Assembly (NCBI GenBank): GCA_963513935.1
Contig: OY740769.1
Location: 67,724,984 to 67,788,983 of the forward strand
Reading direction: 5' to 3'
Length of the DNA: 64,000 bases
DNA from: Aphrophora alni
Lineage: Eukaryota; Arthropoda; Insecta; Hemiptera; Aphrophoridae
Part shown: piece after piece, positions 32,240 to 43,552 of the stretch
How positions within the stretch are numbered: the first letter of the stretch is position 1
How the letters are laid out: each line of letters begins with the position of its first letter
The notes under the pieces: generated by a model
Told to the model about the DNA's origin: nothing
The model's database searches: none
What the model saw: only the letters and a program-made list of their open reading frames with translations
Position numbers and translations under genes: made by a program

Positions 32240-32467
32240 CTGAAATAAACCAAAAAATATCTGATTTATTTTGTTCTACAAGAACCACTAACAAGTCTAC
32301 TCATCTTTATTCAATCATGTAAGAACTATTTATGCTAAAGACCGTAGGTACTTGGTGGTATTCCATTTTATTCTAATCATGTAAGACATTGTACAGTGTT
32401 TCAGATCATGATGTTCCGGAGTATTTCTTCCGATCTCTTTGTATTTATATCCGATATTTCTCCTTCC

Positions 32468-35016
32468 TTAACCTCTTAACCGCTGTGTAACTAGCCTAGC
32501 CGAAAACCGTCAGCGTCACATATTTTTGCCTTTTTTTAGACGATTTTGACCTGTTCATGAAAAAATTGCACCAATTGTTTTTTTACAGAAAACAGTTATC
32601 AATATTTTTGTAGGCATCATAAATAACATAAAGCGTTAAAAATATTGAACTTTGAGATGGTGGGAGGGGGGGGGGGCGGTTCTAGAGTTATAATAAAAAA
32701 TTACAATAAAACTAAAATAAGAATTTACTCACCAATTTAAAAAAAAATTTCTTGTGATAAAAAAAAGTGTTCCTTTGTAGTACCTAAATGAAGAAAAAAA
32801 CTATTTACAATATGTACACAAGATCCTTCCAGTAGTGTTTCAGAGTGTGATATTCTCTGATCAGGGCACGACTCACAAAGCAACGCCGCAGTTTTCGCAC
32901 ATGTAACGTGACTCTTGCTTTGCTTGTTCCCGTCTCGACGTATGTTTGCAAACGTGACACTGACGTGTTGGGTATTCCTTTTTATCCATGGAGGGAACAC
33001 ACGTCGGAAAATGACGTTGCGTAAGTCTTAGTGGGGGATCCCAAGGGGATGGGCGGCCCACCTGTCTTCTGACAAGAGGTCTGAGTTTGCATATTATCTT
33101 CCAAGAGTTGATGAATTATCTCATAATGAAATTCTTGAAGTGTTGGTTTTTTACCAGTTTTGCAGAGGTATATAGCATGACTATTGAGAATTGCAAGATC
33201 TAGTAAATGTAAATAAAAAATTTTGTACCACTTTTGGGTACGCCTAACACTTTCAACATAAGTAAGCATCATATCGGATCTGTCCACAGATTATACTCTT
33301 GAACACAAACGGGCTTCATAATCTTTTGAGCAGTTTAGTAGCGTACTTTGCCACTATCTACTATTTCGTCGACATGTTTACTTGTTATCATCAAGACTTG
33401 CCATTTATCGATTCATCTGATAACCAAACTTATTGTGTTGTTACATGCCTCCGTTTGTCCAACTTCTAAATCTTGTTGAAACTGAGGCATCCCTAATCGT
33501 TCACCTCTAACCATGCCACAAGCATTGGTCTTATTCAAGTGTAAGTACGTGAACAGATCGGGGCTACTGTATCAATTGTTGACAAACAATAAGTGATCCT
33601 TGTTCAAGTACGGTGTAAGCAAAGTAGTCACAATCGCTCCTGCAATACCTATGTCTTTGGTATTGTATATTTCACTGTCCATTCAAGTGTACACAATGAG
33701 GTTCAGCACATACCCTGTATCACAGTCACATAAAACGTAGGTTTTTACACCAAACCTACTCCTTTTAGATGGTATAAACTGTTTGAAAGATAGTCTGCCT
33801 TTGAACTTTAGTAAACTTTCATCTATGCACAAATTTCTAAATGGAATGAAATGATTAGAAAATGTTTTCCTAAACATGTCAACCAGTTCCTTTATTTTGA
33901 AAAGTCTACCGTGCTGATTTTGCTGAGCGTTGTCTGAAAAATGTAAAAGGCACAAATTGGTGCAATATCTGTTTCGAGACATAAGGTTTGGTATGTAGTT
34001 TAGCTGAAGTTTGTCAGTACACCAATAATTTTCCAAAACATTTTTTTGTCGTGTACCGTAAGCAAAGTAATAGCTAAAAAGATTTTGAACTCTTCTATTG
34101 TCAAAGGTTTCCATTTCTGAAGCCTTGGTTTAGGTGTTGGGGGCTGATTTGAAATCACATATTCATAATGACGGATCGTTTGATCTACAATAAATTTTTT
34201 TGTTTCTTCAGGAAACATTTTATCAAAGCAGTCAATTTCACGGCAAGGATTGGGATATAAATGTGGGCTAACTATACTACTCTGAGTATCATCGTAATGG
34301 TGATTTTTATTACAAAAACATCATTATTCCAAACTTTTTTTTTTTGGTTTGAAAGTTTTTTTTTATGTCCTTTTTTGGCAGGGTTTTCTGGCTCTTTTAG
34401 AGGTGCTAGGAGTGTTATCAAAATCAGGGGGTTAGATTCGTTACTTACGACACTATCAGAATCTATTCCACTTAGCTTTGTAATAGTAATGCCATCTCAA
34501 TCTGCACGGTCTTGGATTGAGACGTCACTGATCCAGTCACTGTCGTCTGAGAAGTTCTTGTAAAATTCTGAACTGGGAAGTTCTAATAACTCTAATAAAT
34601 CGTCATCCCCAAGCATGTCACCGGCCATTATGACTACTAATTACCACTCATGTAACACTGTCAAATAAATAAACACCACAAACAACAATTTATAATGACA
34701 CGCACAGTAAACGTAAGCTTTCGTGAGCATGTAACACTGTCAAGTATCTAACCACCTCAAACAACAATTTATAATGACACTCACAGTAAACGTAAGCTTC
34801 CGCGAGCATGTGTTTTACTGAGACTACAAACTGATCTTATTGTGACCTATGGTACCACTAAAATCCTCCAGAATGCAGCACTGTCAACAATTTGTTTACT
34901 GTTGTCAAAAATAAAAAGACAGTTGATTAGTTCAATACAAGATAACTCATCCAAGGCGGTTGCTCTGAAAACTAGTAACGCCCGGCATATCTCATGCGTG
35001 GCGGTTAAAGGGTTAA
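32468..35016 (-). mobile_element. piggyBac element with degenerate transposase
   Basis: Bounded by TTAA at 32468-32471 and 35013-35016. The left end reads TTAACCTCTTAACCGC and the complement of the right end reads TTAACCCTTTAACCGC, a 16-bp terminal repeat with two mismatches. It carries a transposase pseudogene on the minus strand. Its right TTAA is shared with a second piggyBac-like end (TTAATCCTACAACTGGC at 35013), so it inserted exactly at the edge of another element or the two ends abut. Confidence 0.85.
32805..34628 (-). pseudogene. piggyBac transposase, frameshifted
   Basis: Starts at ATG 34626-34628 with an acidic N-terminus (GDDDLLELLELPSSEF), as is usual for the family. It is interrupted by TGA at 34497-34499 and by frameshifts near 34000-34114 and 33290-33683. 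Domains in order: MFPEETKKFIVDQT and WKPLTIEEFKIFLAI (34218-34070); NYWCTDKLQLNYIPNLMSRN (34020-33960); LCIDESLLKFKGRLSFKQFI with the first Asp (33840-33775); CDCDTGYVLNLIVYT with the second Asp (33735-33683); then LFVNN-stop-YSSPDLF, where the third catalytic Asp of 'DNWYSS' is now Asn. A conserved frame (33287-32985) and a Cys-rich C-terminal finger, CHVCK ... YMCENCGVALC (32960-32870), close it. It cannot act as a transposase in this state. Confidence 0.88.
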
Positions 35017-35380
35017 TCCTACAACTGGCGCACGTTAAAGTTTTTATTTTCTTTAAAAATTTATAAAAAATAATAATTTTATGCAAAACCTAACTTGTAA
35101 GATATCATTTTCTCAGAATACGTAGAATTTATCTAAAAAAAAAAAAAAAATCATATATAGTCTTATGAAATGGTTTTGGAGTAAGTGTGTTAGATGTCAA
35201 AAAATGAAGTTAACATTTTTCAGAAAAACGTGTATCGTCCAAAAACAATAGCTTACCACCTTTTTCAAGATATACAAAAGTTTTGTATAATGTTTGTGAT
35301 TATATTTAGAAAAAGAAAAAAAAAAATGTAACATTATAAAAAAAAATTTTTTTTTCAAAATTCGGTAGGTCTACATTGTT
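35013..35380. mobile_element. end fragment of a non-autonomous piggyBac-like element
   Basis: Begins TTAATCCTACAACTGGC, related to both ends of the element at 5227-6946. The following 340 bp match the complement of 6946-6600 with shared landmarks: CAAAACCTAACTT, GGTTTTGGAGTAAGTGTGTT, AGATGTCAAAAA, AATAGCTTAC. The far end is missing, cut off before the LINE at 35430. Confidence 0.7.
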
Positions 35381-35429
35381 AGGCCTACTTTCAAAAAATC
35401 ACCAAAAATAGTAACATTAAAAATATTAT

Positions 35430-36358
35430 TACATACTCATGACATCAAGATTTATAGGACGGTAGATGATATGGGGGATTGCTTATTTATTAAAAAAGAC
35501 TTGAATGACATGTACAATAATTGTTAGATTAAAAACAATCTGAAGTTAAATATTACTAAATGTAAATTTATGGTACTTACCAAGTGATTGCAGTTAGAGT
35601 TATTTAATTGTACAATTAATGTTAAGAAGATAGAATGGTTTATTCAAAATCTCTGTATTCATATTAAATCTATATTAACATACTTAAATCTCTAAAGTAT
35701 GTCATCACCTCTACCAATGAAACGCTGGGATCTGTTATTAGAAATTCATTTTTTCATGGATATTAATATTATTAAGAAATTATATTGTACCTTGCTATCT
35801 TCAAAAATAGAATATGGAATTATAATTTGGTAGGTATCCTTATCCTTTTCTTTGCTTCTTATACTGTACTATCAGTTTAATACTTCTTGTATTTTTGGTT
35901 TTTCTACAGTTTGTGTTTAATACACAATTGTTAAAAACAAGGTAGGCTATGAGTTGTCTTCATTGGTATTTATTTTTATTCAAAATATTAAACAGTTTGA
36001 CGATATTCCAAATATAGACCTTAGTACTGGTATATAGAAAAAGACATTCTCCATTATTTTCAATAACAGAGAGCAGTAGCAGTTGATCATTCCAATTCCT
36101 ACATAATAGAATTTTGCACCTAATCAATAAATTATATCTGACAATAATTAATTCATTTTGTGATCGTTATCCATATTTTTCAAAAAGTGTTAAAGAGTAC
36201 AAAGATTTAAAGAATAATTAAATAAGGATGACAGACAGCTATTTTTGTATTGTTAAAAAAAAAATTGTATTATTTTTAAACTTAATTTATGTAACAAGGT
36301 TTTGTAAGGAAGACAAATTTTGTCAACCTTAATGGGAGTAAATAAAAAAAAAAAAAAA
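35430..36358 (+). pseudogene. 5'-truncated LINE with poly-A end
   Basis: Opens within the reverse transcriptase catalytic box: HDIKIYRTVDDMGDCLFIKK, where 'YADD' should precede IKIY. It continues DLNDMYNNC, LKLNITKCKFMVLTK (35550-35585) and, after frame breaks, KLYCTLLSSKIEYGIIIW (35778-35832), the RT thumb. The rest is decayed, and the copy ends in AATAAAAAAAAAAAAAAAA at 36341-36359. The order and poly-A tail fit target-primed insertion of a 5'-truncated jockey-like LINE on the plus strand. Confidence 0.8.
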
Positions 36359-36359
36359 A

Positions 36360-37850
36360 CTGTCTATTTAAAGACATGTTCACCAACACCTGAATGACAT
36401 TTTGAAAAAAAAATTAATTTGTTGTCATTGTCATTTATTACAATTGTTTTTATGCACCATACAGTAATAAACATATTGTTGTTTGTGTTAGACAATAACA
36501 ATGTAAACTACTTGATAGTAAAGTGAACCAGTATAAAACAGAAGTTAGGAAATTACAGAAAATTTAAATGTGAGAAAATCGATTAAAAACCTACTTCTTA
36601 AAAATAAATTATATGCTCTTGTGAGATGTTTTAAAATAAAAATAAACACAGTAGCACCAATAGCATCAGTGAAGGTGATGGTTTCAAACATTGTCGTTGA
36701 AACATGTTTAATTTAATACGTGTATTTGTGAGAAATTGTGTTTGTTTAATTTTAATTTTATAGGCCTACTCTAGTTACGGTATTATTTTTGTTTTAGTAT
36801 TGAACTCCATGTCTCTCTACCCTCTTTTCATTAGTTATGTTATTAGCACAAAAACAATTGTTTTTAGATATAAGATGTATTGTAAATTATCTGTTACGGT
36901 ACCTAACAGTCCAGTATGCCCTATAATCTGGCATATTGGCACCTTTGGTATTATAAAAAACTACACAGACTTCCAAAACAATATTATCTTAATAAGTGTC
37001 TGATTTGAAACTGAAAGTTATTGTAAAATTTTAAATACAAATTACAGTATATTAAGGGGTTGAGACTTTTTTAGGAATTTCTTTTGTTCTATTTTGTTTT
37101 GTTGATATTTAATCATTTTTGTTTAATATAACAATGTTTTTACCCATGTTTTACATCACTGTGATTAAAAACAATGTATGAAGCCTTATTTTTGTTAAGA
37201 GAAATTTGTATATTGAATAGTAATTTGATAATTTGACATATATGATAATCTATTGTTTTGCTGAAGTCTTAAGTGTACTGTATTATTTGACTTTTACTTA
37301 AGAGAAAATTAGAAGTAATTTCAAAATGTTTATATAATATAAAAGGCCTATATATTTTGGTTTTAAAAATGTAAATGTATAATATTTGTACTATATCTCA
37401 TATTACAGATAGTATCTTATTTTTTCCAATAAGAGAAAGGTTGTCAGGAATAAATGAACTGCATCCTATTCTGAAGGACAAAAATTTATGAACTCTAGCT
37501 GAAGATGCATACAACTAAATACAAGGAAGTAAGTAGGCCTATAGTTTTTATGAAGACACCAAATGAAAACATTCCAGACAAATATTTATAGTAATTTTCC
37601 TTTTTATTTATATAATCATATTCCACATTATCTCCACTATTTTAGGATCACCATTTAGATCACTCTTCAAATCAATATTCATTGTTGAACAGCTTTAGAA
37701 CTACATATATTTCATTTTATACATACTTTAATACACCAGAAAGAGGTACCTCAAAAGTGAAACTATGTTAAACTTAATTTATTTAAATTATTTATTATAT
37801 GACGTGTACAGAAAATGTATAAAAATACATGTTACAAGTGTTGTGTAATT
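36360..37850. other. AT-rich intron sequence
   Basis: No coding segment, splice-bounded exon or terminal repeat was recognised. A 67-codon plus frame at 36800-37003 has no recognisable motif and no homolog I know. Confidence 0.5.
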
Positions 37851-37878
37851 GTGAGTGTTTTATGGACATAATAGCTGG

Positions 37879-37918
37879 CCTGAAGATGCTGCCTGTGGCA
37901 GCGAAACATGTAGCCACA
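37879..37918 (+). repeat. CTGAAGA-hairpin-GAAAC motif (best copy)
   Basis: CCTGAAGATGCTGCC, a TGT loop, then GGCAGCGAAACATGTAGCC. GCTGCC and GGCAGC form a perfect 6-bp stem between CTGAAGA and GAAAC. The hammerhead ribozyme core is CUGANGA-stem II-GAAA, and the copy differs from it by one extra U before the stem. It is followed by a stretch ending GACTACATTTGACAG, shared with the copy near 32055. Confidence 0.55.
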
Positions 37919-37995
37919 TAGAAGAATATACAAACAAAGACTACATTTGACAGACACAAAAGTATGTATAAAACAAATCAATATATTCAACTTAC

Positions 37996-38239
37996 TATTA
38001 TAACAAAGAAGTAATTCTGGTTCTTCATCTTCATAGAGATCAACTGCAGCAACAAGATGACCTCGTGTTCCTTCTTGTACAGCAAACAAGTGGTTTACAT
38101 CTCCTGTGCGTTCGTTAACTATATCAAACTGTTGTCTATACCCAATACATACTGTGTTGTCAACAGAGCCACCCGAAGATCCTGCTAAAGATGAATCTAC
38201 CAGTGTTATTAAGGACGGTGTTTCAGGTACCTGAATTTC
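37996..38239 (-). CDS. GARNL3: GARNL3-like exon (CNH domain)
   Basis: 244 nt with an acceptor of T-rich tract and TAG (complement of 38240-38242; a long A run on the plus strand lies beyond it) and a GTAAGT donor (complement of 37990-37995). It is in phase with the 47139-47252 exon and leaves one A. It reads EIQVPETPSLITLVDSSLAG then CIGYRQQFDIVNERTGDV, VAAVDLYEDEEPELLLCYN. GARNL3 has 'C-x-AYR-x-QFD-x-VNE-x-TG' and 'AA-x-D-x-YEDGE-x-x-LLLCYN' in the same order. This is the core of the propeller. Confidence 0.93.
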
Positions 38240-38385
38240 CTAAAAAAAAAAAAAAAAAAAAAATAAGATTAGAAAATTGTAAAAAAATCCATTTCCAATT
38301 ATTTAATTTGACGTTATGATTGTAATTATTAGTAATTAATTTTTATTTATTTTAACAATGCTTATTTGATAATTATAATTATTAA

Positions 38386-38650
38386 TGAAAAAACAAACAC
38401 AATATTTAGTAAATTCTACAATTTTATTGAGTCTTGCCGACCATGGTTTCGTCAGCAACAGTATTTACAAGGTAGCTTACAAAGACTCAGTTAGAGGCGA
38501 ATGGTCACTGAGTCTTTGTTAAGCTGCCTTGTAAATGCCGTTGCTGGCGAAACCATGGTCGGCAAGACTCAATAAAATTGTAGAATTTACTAAATGTTGT
38601 GTTTTGTTTTTTCATTAAAATGGAGTTCTACCAAGTACCTTCAGTCATTA
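38386..38650. repeat. snapback (long hairpin) repeat, copy 2
   Basis: Bases about 38386-38497 pair with about 38508-38618, a near-perfect stem of about 110 bp with a very short loop. The stem includes CCGACCATGGTTTCG and its complement CGAAACCATGGTCGG. The right flank ATGGAGTTCTACCAAGTACC (38619-38638) matches that of the copy at 5051. The two arms are more alike than in copy 1, implying a younger insertion or arm correction. Confidence 0.8.
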
Positions 38651-38979
38651 GTGTAAATCGTATTATTATTATTATGTACTATATCACTTATTTTTAAATC
38701 CACCTAATTGATAGCACACTAAAAAGTTGTAATTATTTTATCTCTGCATTGAAAGTTTAATTTTCTTGTTAGAGCCTTTGTCAATAAACTACCATTGAAT
38801 TTCCATCAATATAGTTGGAGTAAACTAAATACTTATTTGTATAATATGTATATAATTTTGTAATTAAATATAACACATTCCACCATGACCTAGTAAATAT
38901 GATGAAACAAGCCATGTTTTTCACGTGTTCCAACAAATTCTTAAATTCATTATCAATTAGTTAATTTATGACCTACTTG

Positions 38980-40310
38980 CAGGGCCGGTTTAAGGGGTAA
39001 GCAAAGTACGCGGTCGCGTAGGGCGCCAAGCAAAAGAGGGCGTCTAAGCGCTCTCCAATGTTCAGTATTTAAGAAGGAGACTAGAGGTTGAAGTTGATTT
39101 ACATTGCCAAATTGTAGGAGTAAGGAGTTAGGGTAAATCGTATATCGCAAGGTGGGAAACTTGCGCATACTCCTACTACTTTATTTATTGTTATTCCCAA
39201 ATAACAATAACCACAAATAATAACAAATGGATTCGTCCGTCAGGCACCCCTCCGTTATCTACTTGGACTCGTCCGGCAGACGCCCCACCCTCTTGCGTCG
39301 CTCAGTCATCTACTGCCTCTTGCCATGCGTTATAGTGACATTCTACATTCTATCGTTCGAGAGTGAGGATGAACCGATTCAAGCTGGACAGGCATCATTC
39401 AAAGTGAAATTTTTCTTTGTGGTGCTTGATACGGCAATCAACTCACTTAAAGAGAGGTTTGAACTAATGGAAAACCACAGCAAGAGTTTTAGTTTTCTGT
39501 ATGACATTAGGAGTCTTCAGACATGGGACAAGAAGACTTTGAAAGACGCCTGCATACAACTTCACAATGTTCTAAATGATGGAGAAGAATGTGACGTAAA
39601 CGGAGTTGAACTGTTCGAAGAGCTAGACATTTTTGCGCCAGTGTTGCCACCCGGAAGTTCTCCAAGTACGGCCTTGTCGTATATAACAAAAAATGATTAT
39701 ATGGACACATTCCCTAATGTTTTTGTTTCTTTAAGAATCTTTCTGACGCTCCCTGTTTCAGTAGCAAGTGGTGAAAGAAGTTTCTCCAAGTTGAAACTAA
39801 TAAAAACTTACCTCAGATCCACCGTTTGTCAGGAACGTTTGAGTGGACTGGCAACAATGGCCATTGAGAATGATTTATTAAACCAAATGGACACTGACTA
39901 CATTCTCAACGAATTTGCCAAAATGAAAGCAAGGAAAATCTCTTTCCAGTGTTAAGTGTAAACGTTTTAAGTTTGTCGTTATTTTTCGAGTAAATAAATT
40001 GTTTAATTTCTTTAAAACTGACTGTTGTATTTATTTATTTATTCACACTTAATTAACTTTGTATTTTTATATATGTAATTGGTTTTTAATTTTTTAAATG
40101 TTACATTCAATAAATAAGGGCGATTATGTCTAATACATGCTGATAATTAAGCCTCTATGTTTATTCATATTTCGCACGTTTCGGACATTCTTAAGCATTT
40201 ATATTTACTCGTATTTTTAAACGTAACCTTACTACCAAATAAGTTTTTTAGGGGGGGGGGCGCCGGAATGTTGTTCGCTTACACTAGAAAAATGTCTAAA
40301 ACCGGCCCTG
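38980..40310 (+). mobile_element. hAT element with intact ends and target duplication
   Basis: Flanked by perfect 8-bp direct repeats CCTACTTG (38972-38979 and 40311-40318), the hallmark of hAT insertion. The left end reads CAGGGCCGGTTTAAG and the complement of the right end reads CAGGGCCGGTTTTAGAC. At 1331 bp it is far shorter than an autonomous hAT and carries only a C-terminal transposase frame, so it is an internally deleted derivative. It lies in the 8.9-kb intron between the exons at 37996 and 47139. Confidence 0.95.
39227..39955 (+). CDS. truncated hAT transposase (C-terminal dimerisation part)
   Basis: A 242-codon open frame. The first 55 residues (basic, with a hydrophobic run VIYCLLPCVIVTFYIL) match nothing I know and may come from fused non-coding DNA. 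From about residue 56, SFKVKFFFVVLDTAINSLKE and FSFLYDI match ZMYM/DUF4371-type hAT proteins. PNVFVSLRIFLTLPVSVASG, ERSFSKLKLIKTYLRST and ERLSGLATMAIEND (residues about 165-215) are the hAT C-terminal dimerisation domain. The BED finger and most of the RNase H-like catalytic domain are absent, so it could at most dimerise. The start codon choice is uncertain. Confidence 0.8.
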   Translation: MDSSVRHPSVIYLDSSGRRPTLLRRSVIYCLLPCVIVTFYILSFESEDEPIQAGQASFKVKFFFVVLDTAINSLKERFELMENHSKSFSFLYDIRSLQTWDKKTLKDACIQLHNVLNDGEECDVNGVELFEELDIFAPVLPPGSSPSTALSYITKNDYMDTFPNVFVSLRIFLTLPVSVASGERSFSKLKLIKTYLRSTVCQERLSGLATMAIENDLLNQMDTDYILNEFAKMKARKISFQC

Positions 40311-40318
40311 CCTACTTG

Positions 40319-41764
40319 TAATTTAGTAGTCCTTAAATTCTTCTTTTTACATTCTTTTTTTTAGTTAGTTACATTCAACACATTGAACGGGTTGTTTGAC
40401 TTTTTGCTTAGAAGGTCAAAAACCATTTTTGTTCTTGACTTTAAAAAATGTCACTACACTTATACAATTTAGTAAGGAATATTATAATAAACACCATTAA
40501 TAAACAGATTTTAATTAATATTTCGTTATCTTACCGGCTTTGCCGGTAGATAACTATCTTTCCGGCTTTCACTTTGCAAGATATAAATCACAATATCAGT
40601 AGAGAATTATCTTAGAAATAATGTAATTATGCTGTCCAATAGATATGTTCTCGAATCTAAAGATCTGTAGTATAAAGTTATTTCATTCTTGTTATTAGTT
40701 CAGTCAGGTCAAAGAAAACTGGACCTATTCAGAAGTACAAGTCACAGTTATAGTTATATGAACTGAAAACTAACATTGACCACTTTTAGAATTTTTTTTG
40801 GCAGAATCTGAAACTATCTCAGAAACAGAATTAGTAGAGTGATAGTGGATAGGATCAGGAATAAACCGATCAAAGAAACATTACTAAAACTCCTGTCACG
40901 TATCAAAAGCGTCTGACCAGCACTAGTCGGTACCATACCTAGTTTTAAAAAGTGTGACAAAGTTCACATCATTTATTTCAGAGAAAATAAGCCTACAACT
41001 ATATTGGTTAATTCCAAGCAAATATAACTGCACACATAATGAGCATGGGTATAATTCAGATATACCATCATGATTTAAGATTTGTTCATAAATAGTAACA
41101 GTGGTCATAATTTTACAATAAACAATGTAAGTTATCTTGTAAGTTGGAGAGGTTATATTTGAGAGATACTTGACATTTCATAGTGAAAGGAGATATATTT
41201 TCTCTTGGATGAATCTTATTTGAACTCAGGATATTACAGTACAACTCATGATAGGCTATATATTTTAATTGTGTTTAACATTCTTTCCTGAACGACGAGT
41301 CAATGGGGCAAAACAAAATTAGATTGTGGATAACACTTGATTGTGGTGTACATTGGAAATTAAAATTGATTCTTGAATTAAAATGATATTACTATAGATT
41401 GCCTCCAACAATTTATATGAAGTGGAATTGCTCTTGAACAACAATGTTATCAAGACTGGCATAAAACTGGCAGAGCATTGTGAGTTTAAAAAATGACTAA
41501 TCATTATAGTAAATAGGAAAAAACATCATTGATTCATCCTTAACATCAAAACAAATAATACATACATAATAATATATAATAATGCAATAGCGAGGAAATA
41601 TTTGCTAAATAACTCTCTATTGTCAATGAGTGAAAAAAAATTGTATACAAATTACTGTAATTCATTTGGTGTAAATAGCTACATATTGCAAATATGTTAT
41701 AAGTATGATTATACAAATGAATGTAATGACTGTATATGTATTGAAAAAAAATGTATATTACCAT
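40319..41764. other. intron sequence
   Basis: A small hairpin TACCGGC-TTT-GCCGGTA is at about 40531-40550. Otherwise I see nothing identifiable. Confidence 0.5.
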
Positions 41765-41858
41765 TGTAATAGTGTACATTTTTAGTTCTTTGATCTTAAA
41801 CAGAATAGGATATACTTTGATCTTAGATAGAATGGGGTATATGCCTAGACTTGATGAT

Positions 41859-42214
41859 CAAGGCCAGATTTAGCATTTTGGCGCCCCTAGGCCCAATATA
41901 TTTTTTCCACCCCTAGTCTGGTTAAAGTTACTTCCCCAAAAACCTTTATTAAAAAATTATATCAAGCCTATGTTGTAACGAAGTTGATGCATAATGCTGA
42001 AAAATAGTTGAACTTTACCAACAATTATTTGTTCCAATGAACTTCAAAATCAGAACGATTTTTTTTGTAATCAATTCAAAAAATATGTTAAGATATGGCT
42101 TTTTATTTTTATTTCTAGATATTAAAAAAAAATAAAAAATCTCGGCCGTGCGCCCCCTGGGAGCTTGCGCCCATAGGCCCGGGCCTTCAGGGCCTATTGG
42201 GAAATCCGGCCCTG
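41859..42214. mobile_element. hAT-type MITE, 356 bp
   Basis: Flanked by perfect 8-bp repeats TTGATGAT (41851-41858 and 42215-42222). The left end is CAAGGCCAGATTTAG and the complement of the right end is CAGGGCCGGATTTCC. It is non-coding. End similarity to the hAT at 38980-40310 (CAGGGCCGG) suggests the same transposase group could mobilise both. It is inserted in LTR copy A. Confidence 0.92.
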
Positions 42215-43259
42215 TTGATGATTCAAGCAGGAAACGTATTATGTTTTTTCAAATAAATTCAATAAAGTTTAAATAAGTAAATGAAATGAATAATGGTAAA
42301 TGATCAGAGAAATTTTTTCTATGTACTATAATAATTAATTAGAATGACTACGGTATAAGTTTTATAATTAAAAAAGTTCAATGCAAACATTTTGTATACA
42401 AAGATGAAAGACTTGGGAATAACCACCAACTGATTTATACTTTAGTCTAGATAGAACCTTCAAGGTGAATGGTCGTCGCTCGAATGATCGTGTCAAATTT
42501 GGACAAAGGCAAAGTATTAATAGAAAGTGTTTTTCTTTAATAAAAATGAACTGTTTTAACATGTAATATTATATATATTATGATTCAGTTACGTTTGAAT
42601 CAAAAATGAACGTTTAGAAGTGAAAAGTATTCGATCTATTAATTTTGTATATTCAGCAAAGGTATGATGTAACCCGGAAAGTACGGATGCAAAGACTAAG
42701 TTTTTAAGTGTTTTATATAAAATAAAACAATTTGAACATTTAATTATATTTCTTACAATATGAACAATTGATGTGTTTTCACCAGAAAAAAAACGTTAAC
42801 TTATAAAATTAACTTTGAATAACGGTTAAAGTGATTGTGATGAAACGACGCCATGCAATTACAACGAGGAAAAGAAGTGATTTTAAATCAAAAGTTTGTT
42901 TCAAACTAATATAGTGTTTGGTAATGCACGTATAAACTGATATTTACATAAAATAAAATATGATTTTTCAATGACTTCCAAATTTGTTTAATATTTTAAT
43001 CTTGTACTTGTCATTTTGTTTGATGTCTTATTATATAAGACGTAATATATTGTTTTTTGAAAGTAATGTTAAGATTTTAAAACTTATAAGAGATTAATTA
43101 ATTTTTTTATTAAATATTCTTTCATATTAATTCAAGAATAAAGTATATTAATCTTTTATAAAAAAACATGATTAAATTCAACTTAGATAATCAGGTTGCA
43201 ACCAAAATTTAAATTCAACAAATTTAATAAAATAAAATTTTCTTTTAGATGATTTTCAG

Positions 43260-43266
<7 letters not shown>

Positions 43267-43292
<26 letters not shown>
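43267..43292. repeat. (TA)n microsatellite
   Basis: TA dinucleotide run within LTR copy A. Confidence 0.85.
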
Positions 43293-43293
<1 letters not shown>

Positions 43294-43552
43294 GGATGTA
43301 TTAACATAAAATAAATGTTTACAGGAATTTGGTTTTATATTTGTTTACATGTTTTAATATTATTTTTGTTTAAATAAAATTATGTGCATTTCAGAATAAA
43401 AAAGACTTCTATATTATATTCATCTAATATTCTGTTCAGTACACTTGTTTTAAAAGAATTCACGACCCTAGAGATAGTAATATTCACTAGTAAAATTTTT
43501 AATTTATTTATATTTTTTATTTATTTATTTTTGTAATTAATACACTACAAAA

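Larger units (their letters stand above)
41765..43549 (+). repeat. LTR (copy A), interrupted by a hAT MITE
   Basis: Starts TGTAATAGTGTACATTTTT, matching the start of copy C (TGTAATATTGTACATTTTT at 50420). It ends ACACTACA directly before AAA and a primer-binding-site match TGGCGCCCAAC at 43553. Near the end, TTCAGTACACTTG ... TTCACGACCCTAGAGA parallels the other LTRs (52.7, 46.5 and 57.4 kb). Without the inserted MITE it is about 1.4 kb. Identity to its relatives is low to moderate, so it is old. Confidence 0.75.

Noticed and set aside
37879..37918. Calling a functional hammerhead ribozyme
   Set aside because: One extra nucleotide before stem II and no convincing stem III or cleavage site; kept only as a hypothesis.
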